Positions 1 to 13,290 of a stretch of DNA of 64,000 nucleotides are shown in pieces (position 1 is the first letter of the stretch; every line of letters starts with the position of its first letter). Location of the stretch: contig MU404074.1 of the NCBI GenBank assembly GCA_022695795.1, forward strand, positions 248,001 through 312,000, in the 5' to 3' direction. The notes beneath the pieces were generated by a model. The model had not been told where the DNA came from, did not search any database, and saw nothing but the letters and a program-made list of their open reading frames with translations. The position numbers and the translations under genes are program-made. This DNA is from Biscogniauxia marginata. Taxonomy: Eukaryota > Ascomycota > Sordariomycetes > Xylariales > Xylariaceae.

Positions 1-3000
1 ACCGTAGCTAACCTACCTTACGTTTGATTTACTAGTGTACGGCTACTAGTCTGGATAGAGCTTGTAACGGAGGGGCAATCCACAGAGGGGTTAAGGGCAA
101 CTAGGTAGGCATGGTAGGGTTCTAGGTAGTATAGTCAGTCGCCTACAACTTGCCTAAAACAACCTAGTCCAGCGAGAGCGGGGTGGCCAGCGAGGGGAAA
201 CCCAGAGGGGGTTAAAGACCCAACCAAGAGGGCCGCAGCAGGCATTGAAGGAAGACAGAGAGGAGGAATAAGGCTGAGCAGGCTGCATGTTACCTCAGGT
301 ATGTTTAGACACGATAGAGTAGTAAACGATGTGTCATGTACCTGGTTACGTACCTACGTTAGCTTTTATAGGTATCATATATGTATGTGTGTAAGAGATG
401 CGTGCACCTCAATGTGCATGTGAGAGAGACGATACCAACTTGGGTAACCATCAACAGCACTATATATATATTTGCTGCGTGTGAGACCAGAAGGAGTCTT
501 GAAACGCGTACTTCAAAAGGTCAGGTGATGATTACATTGCCTTGCAGCACACACTCCAGCCTGTATAGCCTCGGGAGTTCTGTGGAGGCGTTCGTTATCT
601 TCGTCGTAATGATGGTAGTCGACATGACAACAGAAGCTCACGGTGCAGCTAGGTAGGTGCATTAGCCGTATTGCCATCTTCCCCCCTACAGCCATCTCTC
701 TGGAGGAGGCATTTCCTAATTTAGTCACCAGGACGGGTCCTGGCAGCGTTGGGAGAGGGGTCGGTAGACTCGCCATGTCAAAGTGTATGAGAGCCGTTGT
801 CAGGGGTCCCGTCAGTATCCCGGGTTAGTTGCCCTCTCGCCGACACCCGTGCGTTGCGATGTTTTGGTGTATCACGGCGGCGAACCTCGGTGTGCATCAA
901 ATACATATGTTTCCATGTATGCGGGAAAATCCTTCGCCCTATCGCAGGTGGTGAAAGCAGCCACACGGCCACCAATTGGCATGCAATCGGGGCTTGATTA
1001 GTTAAGTGATTTGCCGCTTGCATATCGTGGAAGGCAGTCAGCGGCCTGCATCGCAGAAGAGAGCCCCATCTGTCCGAGACGGGAAGAGACGGAGACAGAG
1101 CAGAGACAGAGCGCACGGCAACTCAGGCGGAGGAGGTGTCTGTGTATCGCTGTCATACGCCGAACGCAGGCCTTACATCAGCTGATGAGAGCTATCATAT
1201 ATGCAATGCTATCCTGTCAGCACAAATATAGATAGCTACCTAAGGTTAACAATGTTTACCGTGTTGGCCTTCGGTTCAGATACTACGTAAACAGCATATC
1301 AATTTAGGATGCTCGACGACGAGCACGTGGGCGGCGGGACCTAGTTTGGGACGGCTGGCGGACGGCGAGCGGACTGGGCGGCACGCTGCATGGGGATGGG
1401 ATCCGGCAAGAATGCTACGGGTATTCTAGGTACGCCGCCCAAGACTTATCTCCTAGCTGGCTTGGCTCGGTTCCATCGGCACTCCCATCTTGAAAAGGCC
1501 AGGTCCATTCACTCTCGCGATGCACTGGCCCTCACCGATTCTAAAGTAGGTAGGTAAGTATCAAGAGGGCTGAGTCGGGTTTCCCTGTGAGCTATCGACT
1601 TCTGCCCATCGGCTTTAGCAAAGCTGCATATGATTAGTCAAGCTGCCGATGTTCGTATCGAGCCGCGCAGAAGGTCCCTCCGACGATCGTCCGGAAAAAG
1701 AAACGTCTAAGGGTTCTTGGGTCCCTTCGAGCTGGGCGTTGCCCGCGGCGGGCTCGAACGAGCTAAGCTAGGCATTCCGCGTACTTTCAACTCCCCGCCC
1801 TGCTTCTGACGTGAGGTGATATTTAGTCTTGTCACGCTAAACTTCAACGTCGTATCCTTCGTCCCGTTCCATCCGCTACACCATCTTAGACCATCTCAGC
1901 GGTAGTGCGATAATAAGTGGCTCATCCGAGCCTAGCAACAGCAAGGCGAAGAAAGGTCTAGAGTCCACCCAGGACTACATGAAGGCGGTCACTGATCGGA
2001 AAGGTCGCTTCGTGGTTGTTTAACCACCTACATCAACAGAGGGTGGGCGATGTGACCAGGTGCACGCACTCACACCTTAGCTACCGGGAATCTTGCAAAT
2101 TACGATGTGAAGACGGGAGGTCCCGGTCTCGACGTTTGGCTGTCCGCAAGCGCTGCCTCACCCGAGACATCTCGTCGGGAAGGGGTCGCGTTCCGCTCAG
2201 GATTGGGAGTCGTGATAGGCCAGTGGTCATCAGGTTAGAGGCCAGAGGATACGCCCGGGCTAGCAAGTAGTGAAATCCCGGAGGGCCCTAAACGTCGTCG
2301 CATACTGCCAGCTCGTCACATGAGGAGGAGGGGACGAATCACCGACACTCACTGCTGTCTGGGGATGATCGATCGTCGTGCCTGTGCAAGTGGAATCCAC
2401 AGGCTCGGGGCTAACCGGTGACGTCGTGTTGGCTATCATTAACAGCATTCCCGTTTAGCGCTCCCGCAACCGAAAGCGGCCAATCAGGTATTCTCGGCTC
2501 CCTCGAGATAGGAACTTCGGGCTGGAGTTATGGTGGGAGAGCGGTGAGCAGAGAAACAAGTTGCGGCTTGTGTTGTCACAGGAAATACATGAGCTGGAAT
2601 AGATTAGGTACATGCAATAGACTAGGTAGGTGCAGCCTGGTCATCGTTAGCAGTGTAGGTGTTAGGGCGCGCATTGGAAGGTATCGCGAGCGGTGCCTGC
2701 CTGCCTTATCCACGAAAGGCTTCGCAATCGTCTGTGCGTACATGTACAGTACATACTGGCCTGAAGGGCTGTCCCGCAGATTAGTGGGCCCCCTACTAGT
2801 TAGCGTGTCCTCGCAGCCCCGCTCGTAGCAAGTTCTACGGGTTAGCGAGCTAGATACATGTATGTACGCAGCGATGCGCCGGTGTACATGTAGGCTGCTC
2901 CATTCAGGCGCTACCTGAATCTGCTAGAATGGGTCGATGACCAGGTACCTGACCGTACCTGCTACCACATATGTATGTATGTACCTAAGAGGCCACTGGA

Positions 3001-6000
3001 TGTCCCTAAGGGAATAAAGCATCGTCCCTCACGAAACACTTACCTTATACGCGGCTTGACGCGTACATACCTCGATTCAAGAGCGACCTAACGCCCACTG
3101 CATGTGGGACAATGTACTTACTACTGTGCCCGGTAGAGAAGGTCGGTTGATAATTACCTACACGTACCTACCCCAGGCCAGACTTCGCCCTCAGTCCTTG
3201 AAGCTGCCATCGTACGATACTGCAGGGGATCTGTCCAAGTCACACATGAAGTCCTGGCGACCCCTCGGCCGTTGGTCCCTATTATAGATTCTGATCTACA
3301 CGTCGTCGCTTCGTCTATCTCGTCCTCGCGTCTAAGTCAACGTCACACTTACATCCACGTGCAGCTCCTCCATGTATGTATGTAATAACACGTCGATCGG
3401 CCTGCAGCTGTGGCGTTCTTCGCGTGGATTGAGGTAACTTATCACACAGCACTACATCTCCGGGATCTGGGTAATGAGGGAACGTACTGTATGAGCTTCC
3501 CTTGTCGGACAGTCGAAGATCTGCCTCTGACGCAACCGCAGCACGGGACTGTGAGGCCTGGGAAACGGTGCGCCCGGGGGCCATCAGCACCTGTCGACAA
3601 CGGCACTAAGAAAACGCCATCACTTATCTGTCGTCTGCAGACGGCCTGTACCTCCCACACGCCTTATCAGTAAATGTAGTGTATAGGTAAACTTCCCCCG
3701 CCTTGTTTCACTTGCTCGAGTTTGTATTAGTACCGACCGAGGGCACGTAGGTACCTACCTAAGGCCAGGTACCTAAGGCAGGGTACCTACGTACACGTAC
3801 GCTAGTTCTGCGGCGATGCGCATGACCCACTGTTGCCCATTTCCTAGTACATACCTGTAGCCAACTGTCATTGGACTGTCCATCGACAGGCCCGAAAGAA
3901 ACCTCCGTCGAGCCATCGCGGCGGTACAACCAAGTTTTCCCTTATCAGATGCCACTCCAAACTTGCATCGAGCCAGCGGAAAGTAACCTATCTTGGCTAC
4001 CTTGTATCTTCAACCGTCAAGCTACGCCCCGGCTTGCTTCATCCCATCTTTTTTTTTGGACCTGGTCACGTCTCCAGAACACATACACTACCCGAGATTA
4101 CTTACCAGACGACTTACCGTGGTGAGAAACCCACTCCACCTGGTGGCTTTGGGTATCAATGACCATTCCCGGTTCACCAAATATTCGTGTCGCTAAACAC
4201 GGCCATCACCCCATGGAGATCGTCTATTGGGGGTTGGGACTCATTTCTAGGTAATCTTCACGAACCCCCCAGTGCCATATCCAAGCAGTGCAATATTCAA
4301 GCCTCGTTCATGAGGGACGTACTTCCAGGTCTATGTATAGCCTGACTTACTAAGAGAGAGGAAACACAGACTTCATGCACATTATACAACTCTCGAGCTA
4401 CGACTAAGTAATCGGCCCTAGTTTTGTTTTCTAAAGCCTTGTTCTTCAAATTTGGCACAGATTAGGTAGCCGAGGCACGGTTCGATTCGTCGACGCCACA
4501 CAAGGAGCAACGCCGGCCGGGACAAGTGGATTTAAAAGAAACAATATGAGACCACCTCGACAGTGGCTAAAAGGGTTCTCAATATTATCTGCTGTCTGTT
4601 AGAATGGCAGGCATTCGATCATCCTGTCGCTCAGGGCTGCAAGTTGCCAAACCACCGCTCCTCTAACCTAGTATACCAGATCTTCGCGGTGCGGTGACAT
4701 CATTATCGAAAGAGGTCTCTTCGGGAAGAACCCCCAAGACGCTAACGCTGGGTATGTGAATGGAAATTCTCGAATGCCCATCCGAAACAAAATCCCATCG
4801 TCCCACTGTGGGTTGGCGCGGCTAATGTTGTTTTATACCTAATGTTGACAGGGTCTGGGTATTCATTAATATGTTATCCGGGGTTCACCACCGCGTCTGA
4901 TCACTATACCCCCTCCTCGGCCTCTTTACAAGGATCCAAAGCTTCAATGGGCATCATCCAATGTGATGGCCCGATTTAGAGGTCCTAGGTCAAGGGCCTA
5001 TGCTACCAAGCAAGGGTGCTTCGGCCAATTTCTAGTGTAGTAAACCCAAGGTGTGATCATGTCTCCCCGGACGAATTCGATGCCAGATGTTGGAAGTGAC
5101 TTGTGGTCTAGAACTTACGTATTTCCTTGTATACATCGTCTTGATCCCGGGGATCTGCGGGTCGATCTCTGCCAGCTCAGGTTGCCAAATAGAGCTCCAT
5201 CTCAGTCCGGACTCAAATTCGACTATCAAAAAAAGGTAAACAGTGACCGCTAATAATTACGGTTTAGACGAAAAACCAATTCTAGCGCATGTCATTGTAT
5301 CAATACCGCGCTTGCTTCTTTTGCCTTATATGATAACTAAGATACCGAGCTTCCCGTGCGACTTTTATACAAGTAATTACCTACGCAGGAACACGCCGTT
5401 CTTGTCTAATCAAAGTCGTTTCATTAACTCATGCCCAAGATTGCAATCATACCATTGAAGCGGACGAACGGATCCGTGCTCTCACTACCTCAACTGACTG
5501 GATTGCCTTCACTATTTGTTTCTCCTTTCCAAATATCTAGGTTGGTCTCGTCCTACTATGTAACCTCAAGGACGGTGAGTTACATGGAATTATATTTGCT
5601 ATGGTAAGTTCGCTCTAGCCCTTAACTCCGCAGGTGGGATTCTACATGAAAGCGATGCTGGGCAATCGAAATTGTAACACCACCTCAAGACGTTCAGCTT
5701 CGGACTGGTCCGCAACTCGGCATCTTACACTATGCAAGAAGCAAGGGCCTCAAGATTGCGTGCATTTGGGTAGTACGCAAAAGCGAAAGATCTGTCAACC
5801 GTTCCAGTGGTGTACATGGTGGCATTGCGAGTCCCAGGCGTGGGGTCTACCCACGAACCTACTGCATCCCGCAGATTTCCTTGCAGACCGGACAGAAATC
5901 CGCTCAGCCGGGGTTTCATGGCATACCAACCCTGACAGGTAGGATTTAACCTAGGACTTGAGGTCTTCGGGCCCCTGATCATGACCCAAAAGAGCAGACG

Positions 6001-9000
6001 ACTCGTCATCCTGAAGACTCGTGGGATGGCGATTTCTGGGCTACGCTATAGTAGGATGACTCCGAATATGGCCCGGAGGAAATATATGGTAGATAGGAAG
6101 ACTACATCGGAAAGAATCGCCTGTTCCATTTAGAAGATTTTTACTTCTCTTGGAGAGGAGTCAGTAATCCAACTCCCGTGGCTCAAGGATCAGGAGTGGG
6201 GGTAAAGACCACTCTTTGCCTTCAGGAAGGTCGAGGGTTTGAGATACCGCCGACTCCCCGTTTCTTATAATAACTCCATCTTAATCGATGGTGGGTTTAA
6301 CCCGGCCTAGGGGTTAAGTAAACAACTTGACGTAAAAGGAGGGGTTTGTGCCGCCGAGGAAGAGCTAGTCTAGATCATCGGATATAAGGGTAACAAAATA
6401 GTTATAGAGATGATCAGAATATCATCTCAAGAGTTAATATCTAAAATCATCCTCCACTAGGACTATCTAATAATAAAAAGTTGGTAACAATAGCATATAG
6501 CTTGAAATTCGATGCCAATAGGGACTAGCCTTCCCGGCACTGCGAGAGCCCTCGTGTGTGTTTAAGTTTAGAATGTGGCTCGTGCCGACACGAACCCCCA
6601 TGCCGGATTGCATGATAACCCAACTGCCCGCCGCGTCGAGCATGTCACTTATCAGAAATCGACCCAGTTGGCTCCGGCACATCCGCTTCGTCGTATGATA
6701 TCTTGTGTATCGAAAATTGTCTATCGAATTCCAACTTGGTATATTCCACACTCTGGGGTCTCGCTCCCGGAGGGTGAGGGGGGGAGGAGGGGCGGGAGAA
6801 CGGCCGAATTATAAACCAGATGGGGTCATAGCAACGAACCTGCAATGGTGGGCTACGGAAATTTCATATAGTGGATCCACATAACGACGACGGTGGGTTG
6901 CAAGGGACTCGCGGCACTTCTGTTTAGCTTTTTGGGACCGAAGCAGACGCACCTCGTTGTTTGCTTCCGCTTGATGGTAGGCTACGTAGAACAGGATGTT
7001 ACAACGACCACCGTAGTATAGAAAGTCTTGACGCCAACAACGTATGTTGCGCTCGCACATATGGAGAATGGGGAACGGGTACTCTGAGTCGGTTTTTACC
7101 GGGCTCATTAAAACTCGCGAAATTTCTCGGATGGTAATATCTGCGTCTTCTAATTCCTATATCACATCAACATGGTGGCGATAGCGGCTATAAAACTGAA
7201 ATCCTCCTGTACAAATTTTCAGTAAGTTGCTATTATCGCGTAGATTTACCCCCTTACGCCACCCTCGCCTATGTAGGATCGTCTATCTTAGCTGGAACTC
7301 TACTTTGGTTGCGTTCTATATCTTCTGGATATATCATAGAGTAGGTGGAAGAGGCATGGGCATCATATAATTCAGACTTGCCTCTAAGAGTAAGTCTATA
7401 AAACAGTATTATATATGGAATATAGAGAATAGAGATAAGCGACCCGACTCCTTAGCTCGCTTCCACTCCCACTTTGCATCTTAAATATGCCTATGTTAGT
7501 TATGGATTATATAGACAGCCGTGTTTATTAGGTACATAGATGTAATATGGCTCTGGCTGTCTTGAAAGCGGCTCAAAATGGTATTTACTCCCGTTCCCTT
7601 TGGAAAAGCAAGGAAGTCGTGTTTCAGTCTCGAAATTCTCGCACAATCAAGACAATTACTAGAGAACTAAATTAAGAGAAGGGCTGGGTAGGTAATTACT
7701 TGGAAAGGGATCCATCGTCGTAGTGTAAGAAATGATACAAACCAAAAAGAGAGACAAGTGGAAAATGAAATGATGTTTACTATCATTGGAAGGCTGCACA
7801 TGAATTGGCTTTGGTGTTTTTCTATACTATTTCTTTTTAAGACAGCATAAAAGTCCACCATGCATGTGAAATGCAGTATTTGGCCAATCCCCGTCAAAGT
7901 TGTTCGTGTCAAAAAGGAGACCTAATTGATTATATAAATAGATATTTTTCTTGTTTAGTGTTACTTCGCCGTTGTCACCCCGTCATTTTCGAAACTGGTC
8001 GTAGTAGAACTGTTAGATTATCAGGTACTATTTCCTTGCATCACTTATAATTGAACGGCATGAAAAGAGGGAAGGTTGTAGGAATTTACCGAATTTACCA
8101 CTGCTCTACTTGCTTTCAACCTCATAGCAGGATAAAGCCAGGGAATGGATACCACAGACAATTATCGAATCATCCAAGAATTCATGTCATGCGTTCAAGA
8201 ATACTATCCATTTCCCACGGCGTTTGGTTCAGTGCGGCCCATTTTTTATCATGCGATCCCCGAATATTCCGTAATTGCGAAGTAGTTGAGACCCACGTCC
8301 GTTCACGCAGACACGCAAGTGAACAAATTCACATACCTACCTGGAGGTAGGTCGATAATTCGATGGAACAAGGAGTAGCTAGCTCGCCGCAGGGAAGAGA
8401 GAATACTTACCTATACTCATCTTCCATCCCCAAACATAATTAAGAATAATACTGGGGAACCAACTTCATGCGCCTCACCATTCCCCCAAATAGTAGTTCT
8501 CGGCATTCGAGGATTCAGTTCCCGTAGCACAGTGCCCGAAGCAATTCGGAGACTAATACGCATATACCTCCTTATCTCGAAGTATCGACTAACTCATGGG
8601 GTATCAGTGTACTGGGAGGCGACCCAAGCATCATGCCGAGGTACAGACCTGCGAAGTCGGAGCGAGATTAACTTAAGTCTGCGCCAAACCCGCACCAAAG
8701 GAAAAAAACACTTCAACTTGAAGATCCTACAATACGGTAGGAAGATTAAAGTATTTGTTCAGTGTGGGATATCTGATCGGGCTTGTCTAAAGGGGGGAGG
8801 AGTTCGTGATTAGGAGTAATTGGGAGGGGCTAAGCGACGAGGATGCTGAGGCTTCTTGATAGCTAGAACGAGGCTGAGCTATATCAACATGATTGATAAG
8901 TCCTCGAAGTGGCATGTTAAGATTCTCGTCACCGTCTATGTAGACTCTAATGAATCGTCAAAGCTAAAAGAGGTAATTACTCGCCCACGAAAAGTCCCAA

Positions 9001-9251
9001 CATGGGCCTTATATCCCTAGCATCATCGTCTCTATTATCCGCTCGACGACGTTCACGGTGTGCAGATATCAAAATATACCATCAAGAGCACTAAACCTGA
9101 TTCAGACCTAAGACGCACTTCTATAAAATTATGTATAAATATTCTTCTTCGCCCCGCGGAATCTAAATATAGATGCATACATACAATTACATACATGCAT
9201 GACCAAGTCAGATCCGTCACGATGCCCCCTTCCCAAACCCAAGCCCTATCC
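1..9251. other. Gene-free stretch, left edge
   Basis: I see no gene I can support in these 9.2 kb. Open frames are short (under about 140 codons), are open on both strands at once, and lack recognisable domains or consistent splice signals. The sequence carries many TACCTA/TAGGTA motifs (a dense group at about 3748-3800), poly-T and poly-A runs, and an AT-rich patch from about 7120 to 8100. This could be old, decayed repeat sequence, but no transposase, reverse transcriptase or terminal repeat could be recognised by eye. Confidence 0.5.
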
Positions 9252-10666
9252 TCATCTCTCGTTCTCGAAAACCGAGTATAGACTCCCAACGTGCGGCGTT
9301 AGCTCCACGACAAACTCGTCTCCCTCGTGGAGGTAGGCGGGCGGGTTCTTGCCGAATCCCACGCCGGCGGGGGTACCCGTGATGATGACGGTCCCGGGAG
9401 GTAGGGTGGTGCCTTGAGACAGGAAGCTCACGAGCTTCGCGCAGTCGAAGATCATGTCGCTGTGTTTTCATTCATTCATACTGACATTAGCTTGGACCTT
9501 TTTTTTTCTGGTACAAACTTTCTCTCCCTCCTTCTTTTTTCTTCTTCATATGAAAGCCCCCTTTTTTCACGCCCCCTAATTTTTTCCGCGTGCCGAAGGT
9601 AGGAATGGACCTTAAGAAAAAAAAAACCTCACCTCAGCTCAGAATTCTGCACCAACTGGCCGTTCTTCGAGCCGCGGATAACAAACTTGCTGGGGTCTGG
9701 CACGAGTGCGGCCGAGACGAGGACCGGGCCAAGGGGGCACGACCCGTCGAAGCCCTTGGAGTAACAGGCCTGGCTCTGGGCGAGCTGGGCCTTGCGGCTG
9801 GACACGTCGTTGGCGGCGGTGTAGCCGAGCACGTAGCCGAGGGCGTCGGCCTCGCTGACGTTCTTGCAGGCGCGGCCGATCACGATGGCGAGCTCGGACT
9901 CGTAGTCTGCGCAGTCGTCCGCCAGCGTGTGCTTCGGGATTACCGTGGGCGCCGGCCAGGGGTCGGCGAGGGCCGTCGCTGGTTTCCTAACCCACCCCAC
10001 CCAACGAGTTTGAGCACGTTCGCGGATGGCGGGAGGAGAACTGACGAGATATCATTGTTGATGATGGAACGAACTTACATGAACATCATGGGAATGTCGG
10101 GAAGCTGCATTTTGGCCTCCTTGGCATGATTCGCATACTGTGCTTACGCCGTTAATTTATCTTATCCGGTCACGGTGTCCTCCTTCCCCCCCTCTCCCTC
10201 AACATCCGATTCATGAGACAAATCTCAGGAGCATCCGAGGGGTAAAAAGTGAAAGAGAGAAAAAAAAAAGTGTAAGAAATAAGAGAGACTCACATTTAAC
10301 CCAATGCACCGGATAGAACCGACCTCGGTCGCGGCCAAAGGCGACAGGACCCGATCGATGACCTCGACCCGGTCCGTCGGCTCGCCGGGGTCCAAGACCG
10401 AGGTACCGCTGAACACCTTGACCTTCACCTCCTCGCCGTTCCGCACGGCCGTTCCGACGTCGACTTTGCCGTCGACGGGCTGGCCGAGGAGCACCGAGCT
10501 GCCATCTGCGCGCGGTACAAATCGTACGAGTCCTGCAGCGGCGGGAATGTGCCCGACTGGTTAATATTTACAAAAGCAAAAAAAAAAAAGGAAAATGACA
10601 TTCGCGGATAGGCTTATTATTAATTGGGGCAAGGGAGGGATGTTTCGGCTTACTCTCAAACGCCAT
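9252..10666 (-). CDS. Fumarylacetoacetate hydrolase (FAH) family protein
   Basis: This is a five-exon gene encoding 298 residues. Exons on the minus strand are 10666-10654, 10556-10294, 10137-10079, 9986-9633 and 9459-9252; all four introns are GT-AG and keep the frame. The first coding exon is only 13 nt (MAFE plus one base). After an N-terminal region ending in CIGLN (residues 88-92), the catalytic FAH fold follows. It has DYESEL with putative metal ligands Glu141 and Glu143, GYTAANDVSSR with Asp172, FDGSCPLGP, and the GTVIITGTPAGVG strand-loop near the C-terminus. The family uses Mg2+ or Mn2+ to cleave or tautomerise 1,3-diketo or oxaloacetate-type acids. Length and motifs fit the short FAHD2-like class rather than the roughly 420-residue tyrosine-catabolic FAH. 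The substrate cannot be told from sequence. No targeting signal is evident and no catabolic partner genes lie nearby. Confidence 0.9.
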
Positions 10667-12006
10667 GTTTTCTTTCTTTCTTCCTCTTAGAAAAACAAGG
10701 GAAATCCCCGTCCGATGCAAGGTACGGCAAATCAGTAGTATACCTAATAAGTAAGCTTGGTCTCGGGAGAATTTCTTCTTTAGTCGTTTCCCTCAGACGA
10801 GAAAAAGAAAAGGACGGACTCGTAAAGATCACAAGAAAGCCTAGGGGGAAATGTGTTTGGGGAAAAAAAAAACAATACGTAAAGGTGAGATCGTAAGCTG
10901 TTCAGTTCAGCATATTTCTATGGTACTCTTTTGGCCTCGTCGAGACGGAAATATTAAGAGGACGCGAGGGGGGGGGTTCCTCCGGAGCGGCTAATGATAG
11001 CCTCGCTTCGTCGGGTTAATTAGGTGCTCCCCTCCCCCCCTCAGTCGGAGTTCCCCACGGCTCGTGACATCGCTCGAACCCTAGATTCGATAGGCGATAT
11101 TATTATCTAGAGTATACACAATATGCATGTAGTCTAGATTTGTAGAATACATAGCGCGCTTAGCAGTTGATGTCGAAAAAATAAGGTGTTCTCCATTTGA
11201 AGTATACGCTCTGCTGCTAGGTACATACCTAATTGAGGTGAGCTATAGTAAGAATCCTTTTACTAATTAGAGATTACCTAGTACTCCACGGTTCAGGACT
11301 CCCTGCATTATACTACAAGGATGATCATGTGTTGGAAATCTGGGGTCCCAGTGTGTAATTCTGATAGGTCCATACGATATTAGGAGACAGGTCCATAAAC
11401 ACAGTATACTGTGCCATGTTCGAAGTCACCTTGACTCGAGTTTATCGAGCTATACATATCTCACCTTCATGATCGCCAGTAAGGTATGTCTTGGCGAGTG
11501 GGACGTAGGTACACAACACTAAAACCCGCGGGCCGAAGCGCGAACTCTTCATCGTTAGGGCCCCTTGTCGGTGGTTTATGAAAAGCCGACGCCAAACCCC
11601 TTTTGCCCGATGCTAGGGTCTATAACATACCAATAGTGCAGCATCCCCTGCTGTGTCGTACCAACCTCAGTCGATGTTTTTAGTCAGCTCATGTAGCTAT
11701 GTATGTAGCTGTATGTACGCACTACACCTACATCGCCATGTGGCTCTGGGATCTAATCCCAGCAACACAGATGAGCAGCATTAGCATGAGAATCGTCATC
11801 ATGATATTTTCGTGACGGTCTATGAACACCTAAACAACGCCATATCCTCCTCCCCAGCAAAGCCACTCATAACGCCATATCAAACAAGATATCATCATCA
11901 TTCACAGATTAGAAGTTCGACAGACAAATGTCTTATGCCCATACGCAGCAGACAGTGCACTGTCGTTACGCAAATAAAAGGCAAGAAAGACGTCCATCTC
12001 CCCAAA
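10667..12006. other. Intergenic, FAH gene to C2H2 gene
   Basis: This interval holds the 5' flank of the leftward FAH gene and the 3' flank of the leftward C2H2 gene. It contains poly-A and poly-G runs (about 10862-10871 and 10970-10976) and several TACCTA-type motifs. I see no gene in it. Confidence 0.5.
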
Positions 12007-13290
12007 TCAGCGGAACGCGATCCGGCGGTCCCCACTGATGATATCTTTGGCGCTGCGCTGCACGTCCTCGAAGCGCGTGTACCCGCAGCTCTCGCTCTCA
12101 AGGTGGTTCATGAGCGCGGCGAACGAAGTGAACTCGCGGGAGCAGATGCCACGGTTCGGGCAGTGGTAGAGTTTCTGATGGTCTGTGTGAACATGGGGAA
12201 ACGATGATCGTTAGCATGTACATTCGACGTTTCCGTCCGTTTTAGTCAATGGGTTAGGGGACGGGAACGGGATGATCAACGACTAGGTAGGTACCCACGT
12301 AGCTTTCTCTTCCTTCTTCAGGGATGAGACGGAGTTAAGGCAGGTGGGGGGCAGCATAAAATCGGTTATGGGGGTTATGGGGGTGGGGGTGATGGTATAA
12401 AAGGAGGGAGGTTGTTAGATGTACTCACGAGCAGGGGAGCCTAGATGCTGGTTCAACGACTCCCGGGTGTTGTACTGGCGATGGCAGAAGTAGCATTCCC
12501 ACGCAAAACCGTTCCAGGCATTCGGGCTGGCCTCGTATACCGGCGAGCCGTTCCATCCGATGAGATTCTTCGAGATGAGGCCGTTAGGGTCCTTGCGACG
12601 GATCGCCTTGTACAACTCGTCGCGGTTCACTATAAAAAGGGGACCTCGGTCAGTAGTTGCCTTTTCCACCAAGAATGGGGTATATGTCGCGGGAGCAGAT
12701 GTCTCGTCTCCTTTGGAAACTAATGACTCCCAAGACACACCAAAAGGGTAAGGGGATAACTCCGAAATTACATACGGGAGGACGCATTGGGACAAGCACC
12801 ACTTTCCAGATGGTGCGTTAGACCTGTCGCTGTCGCGTAGCCCGCCTTACAAAACGGGCATTGCATGTTGGTGCCGCGATGGATACGCGAGTTCAGGTGC
12901 TATCATTCCGTGTTAGTTCGCCTACCGGGTGGAATTACTCTACTAGGCCATGCGGCTACAAAGCTCGCATCGATCTTCGGCTTATTAGCTCACCATCTTA
13001 ACGTTATTATAGTTCATGAAAGTACGGTCGCAGTCCGAACAGTAATAGTGATCCTCGATCTCGTGCTCGTTTAGCTCTTCGACGACCGAGAACTTCTCAT
13101 AGCAGAAGTCGCACTCATAGTTCCAGTGACCCAGCGCGTTCATGTGATTCTCGACCACGCGGCGGGATCCAAAGTATCGCTCGCACGTGTCGCATTCGTG
13201 AGGGGGCATGGAGTGGCAGAGCGCGTCCATGTGCTGCTGGCGAGACTTGCAGGTGGCGAACTCGCGCCCGCAAGTGCCGCAGGTCCACAT
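12007..13290 (-). CDS. C2H2 multi-zinc-finger protein
   Basis: This is a four-exon gene encoding 265 residues. Exons on the minus strand are 13290-12994, 12899-12776, 12629-12429 and 12182-12007, with GT-AG introns of 94, 146 and 246 nt. The protein starts directly with a finger (WTCGTCGREF). Cys/His pairs recur at about residues 4-26, 33-55, 60-81, 84-106 and 112-128, followed by a finger starting WECYFCHRQY and a last CPNRGICSREF unit ending HLESESC. Several fingers have the spacing of U1-like or RNA-associated fingers, with long or irregular inter-His gaps and no TGEKP linkers. Nucleic-acid binding is therefore likely, but sequence-specific transcription control is not assured. The short C-terminal tail (RFEDVQRSAKDI) looks like that of a conserved Pezizomycotina family of unknown function. 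I do not recognise a named orthologue. Confidence 0.87.
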
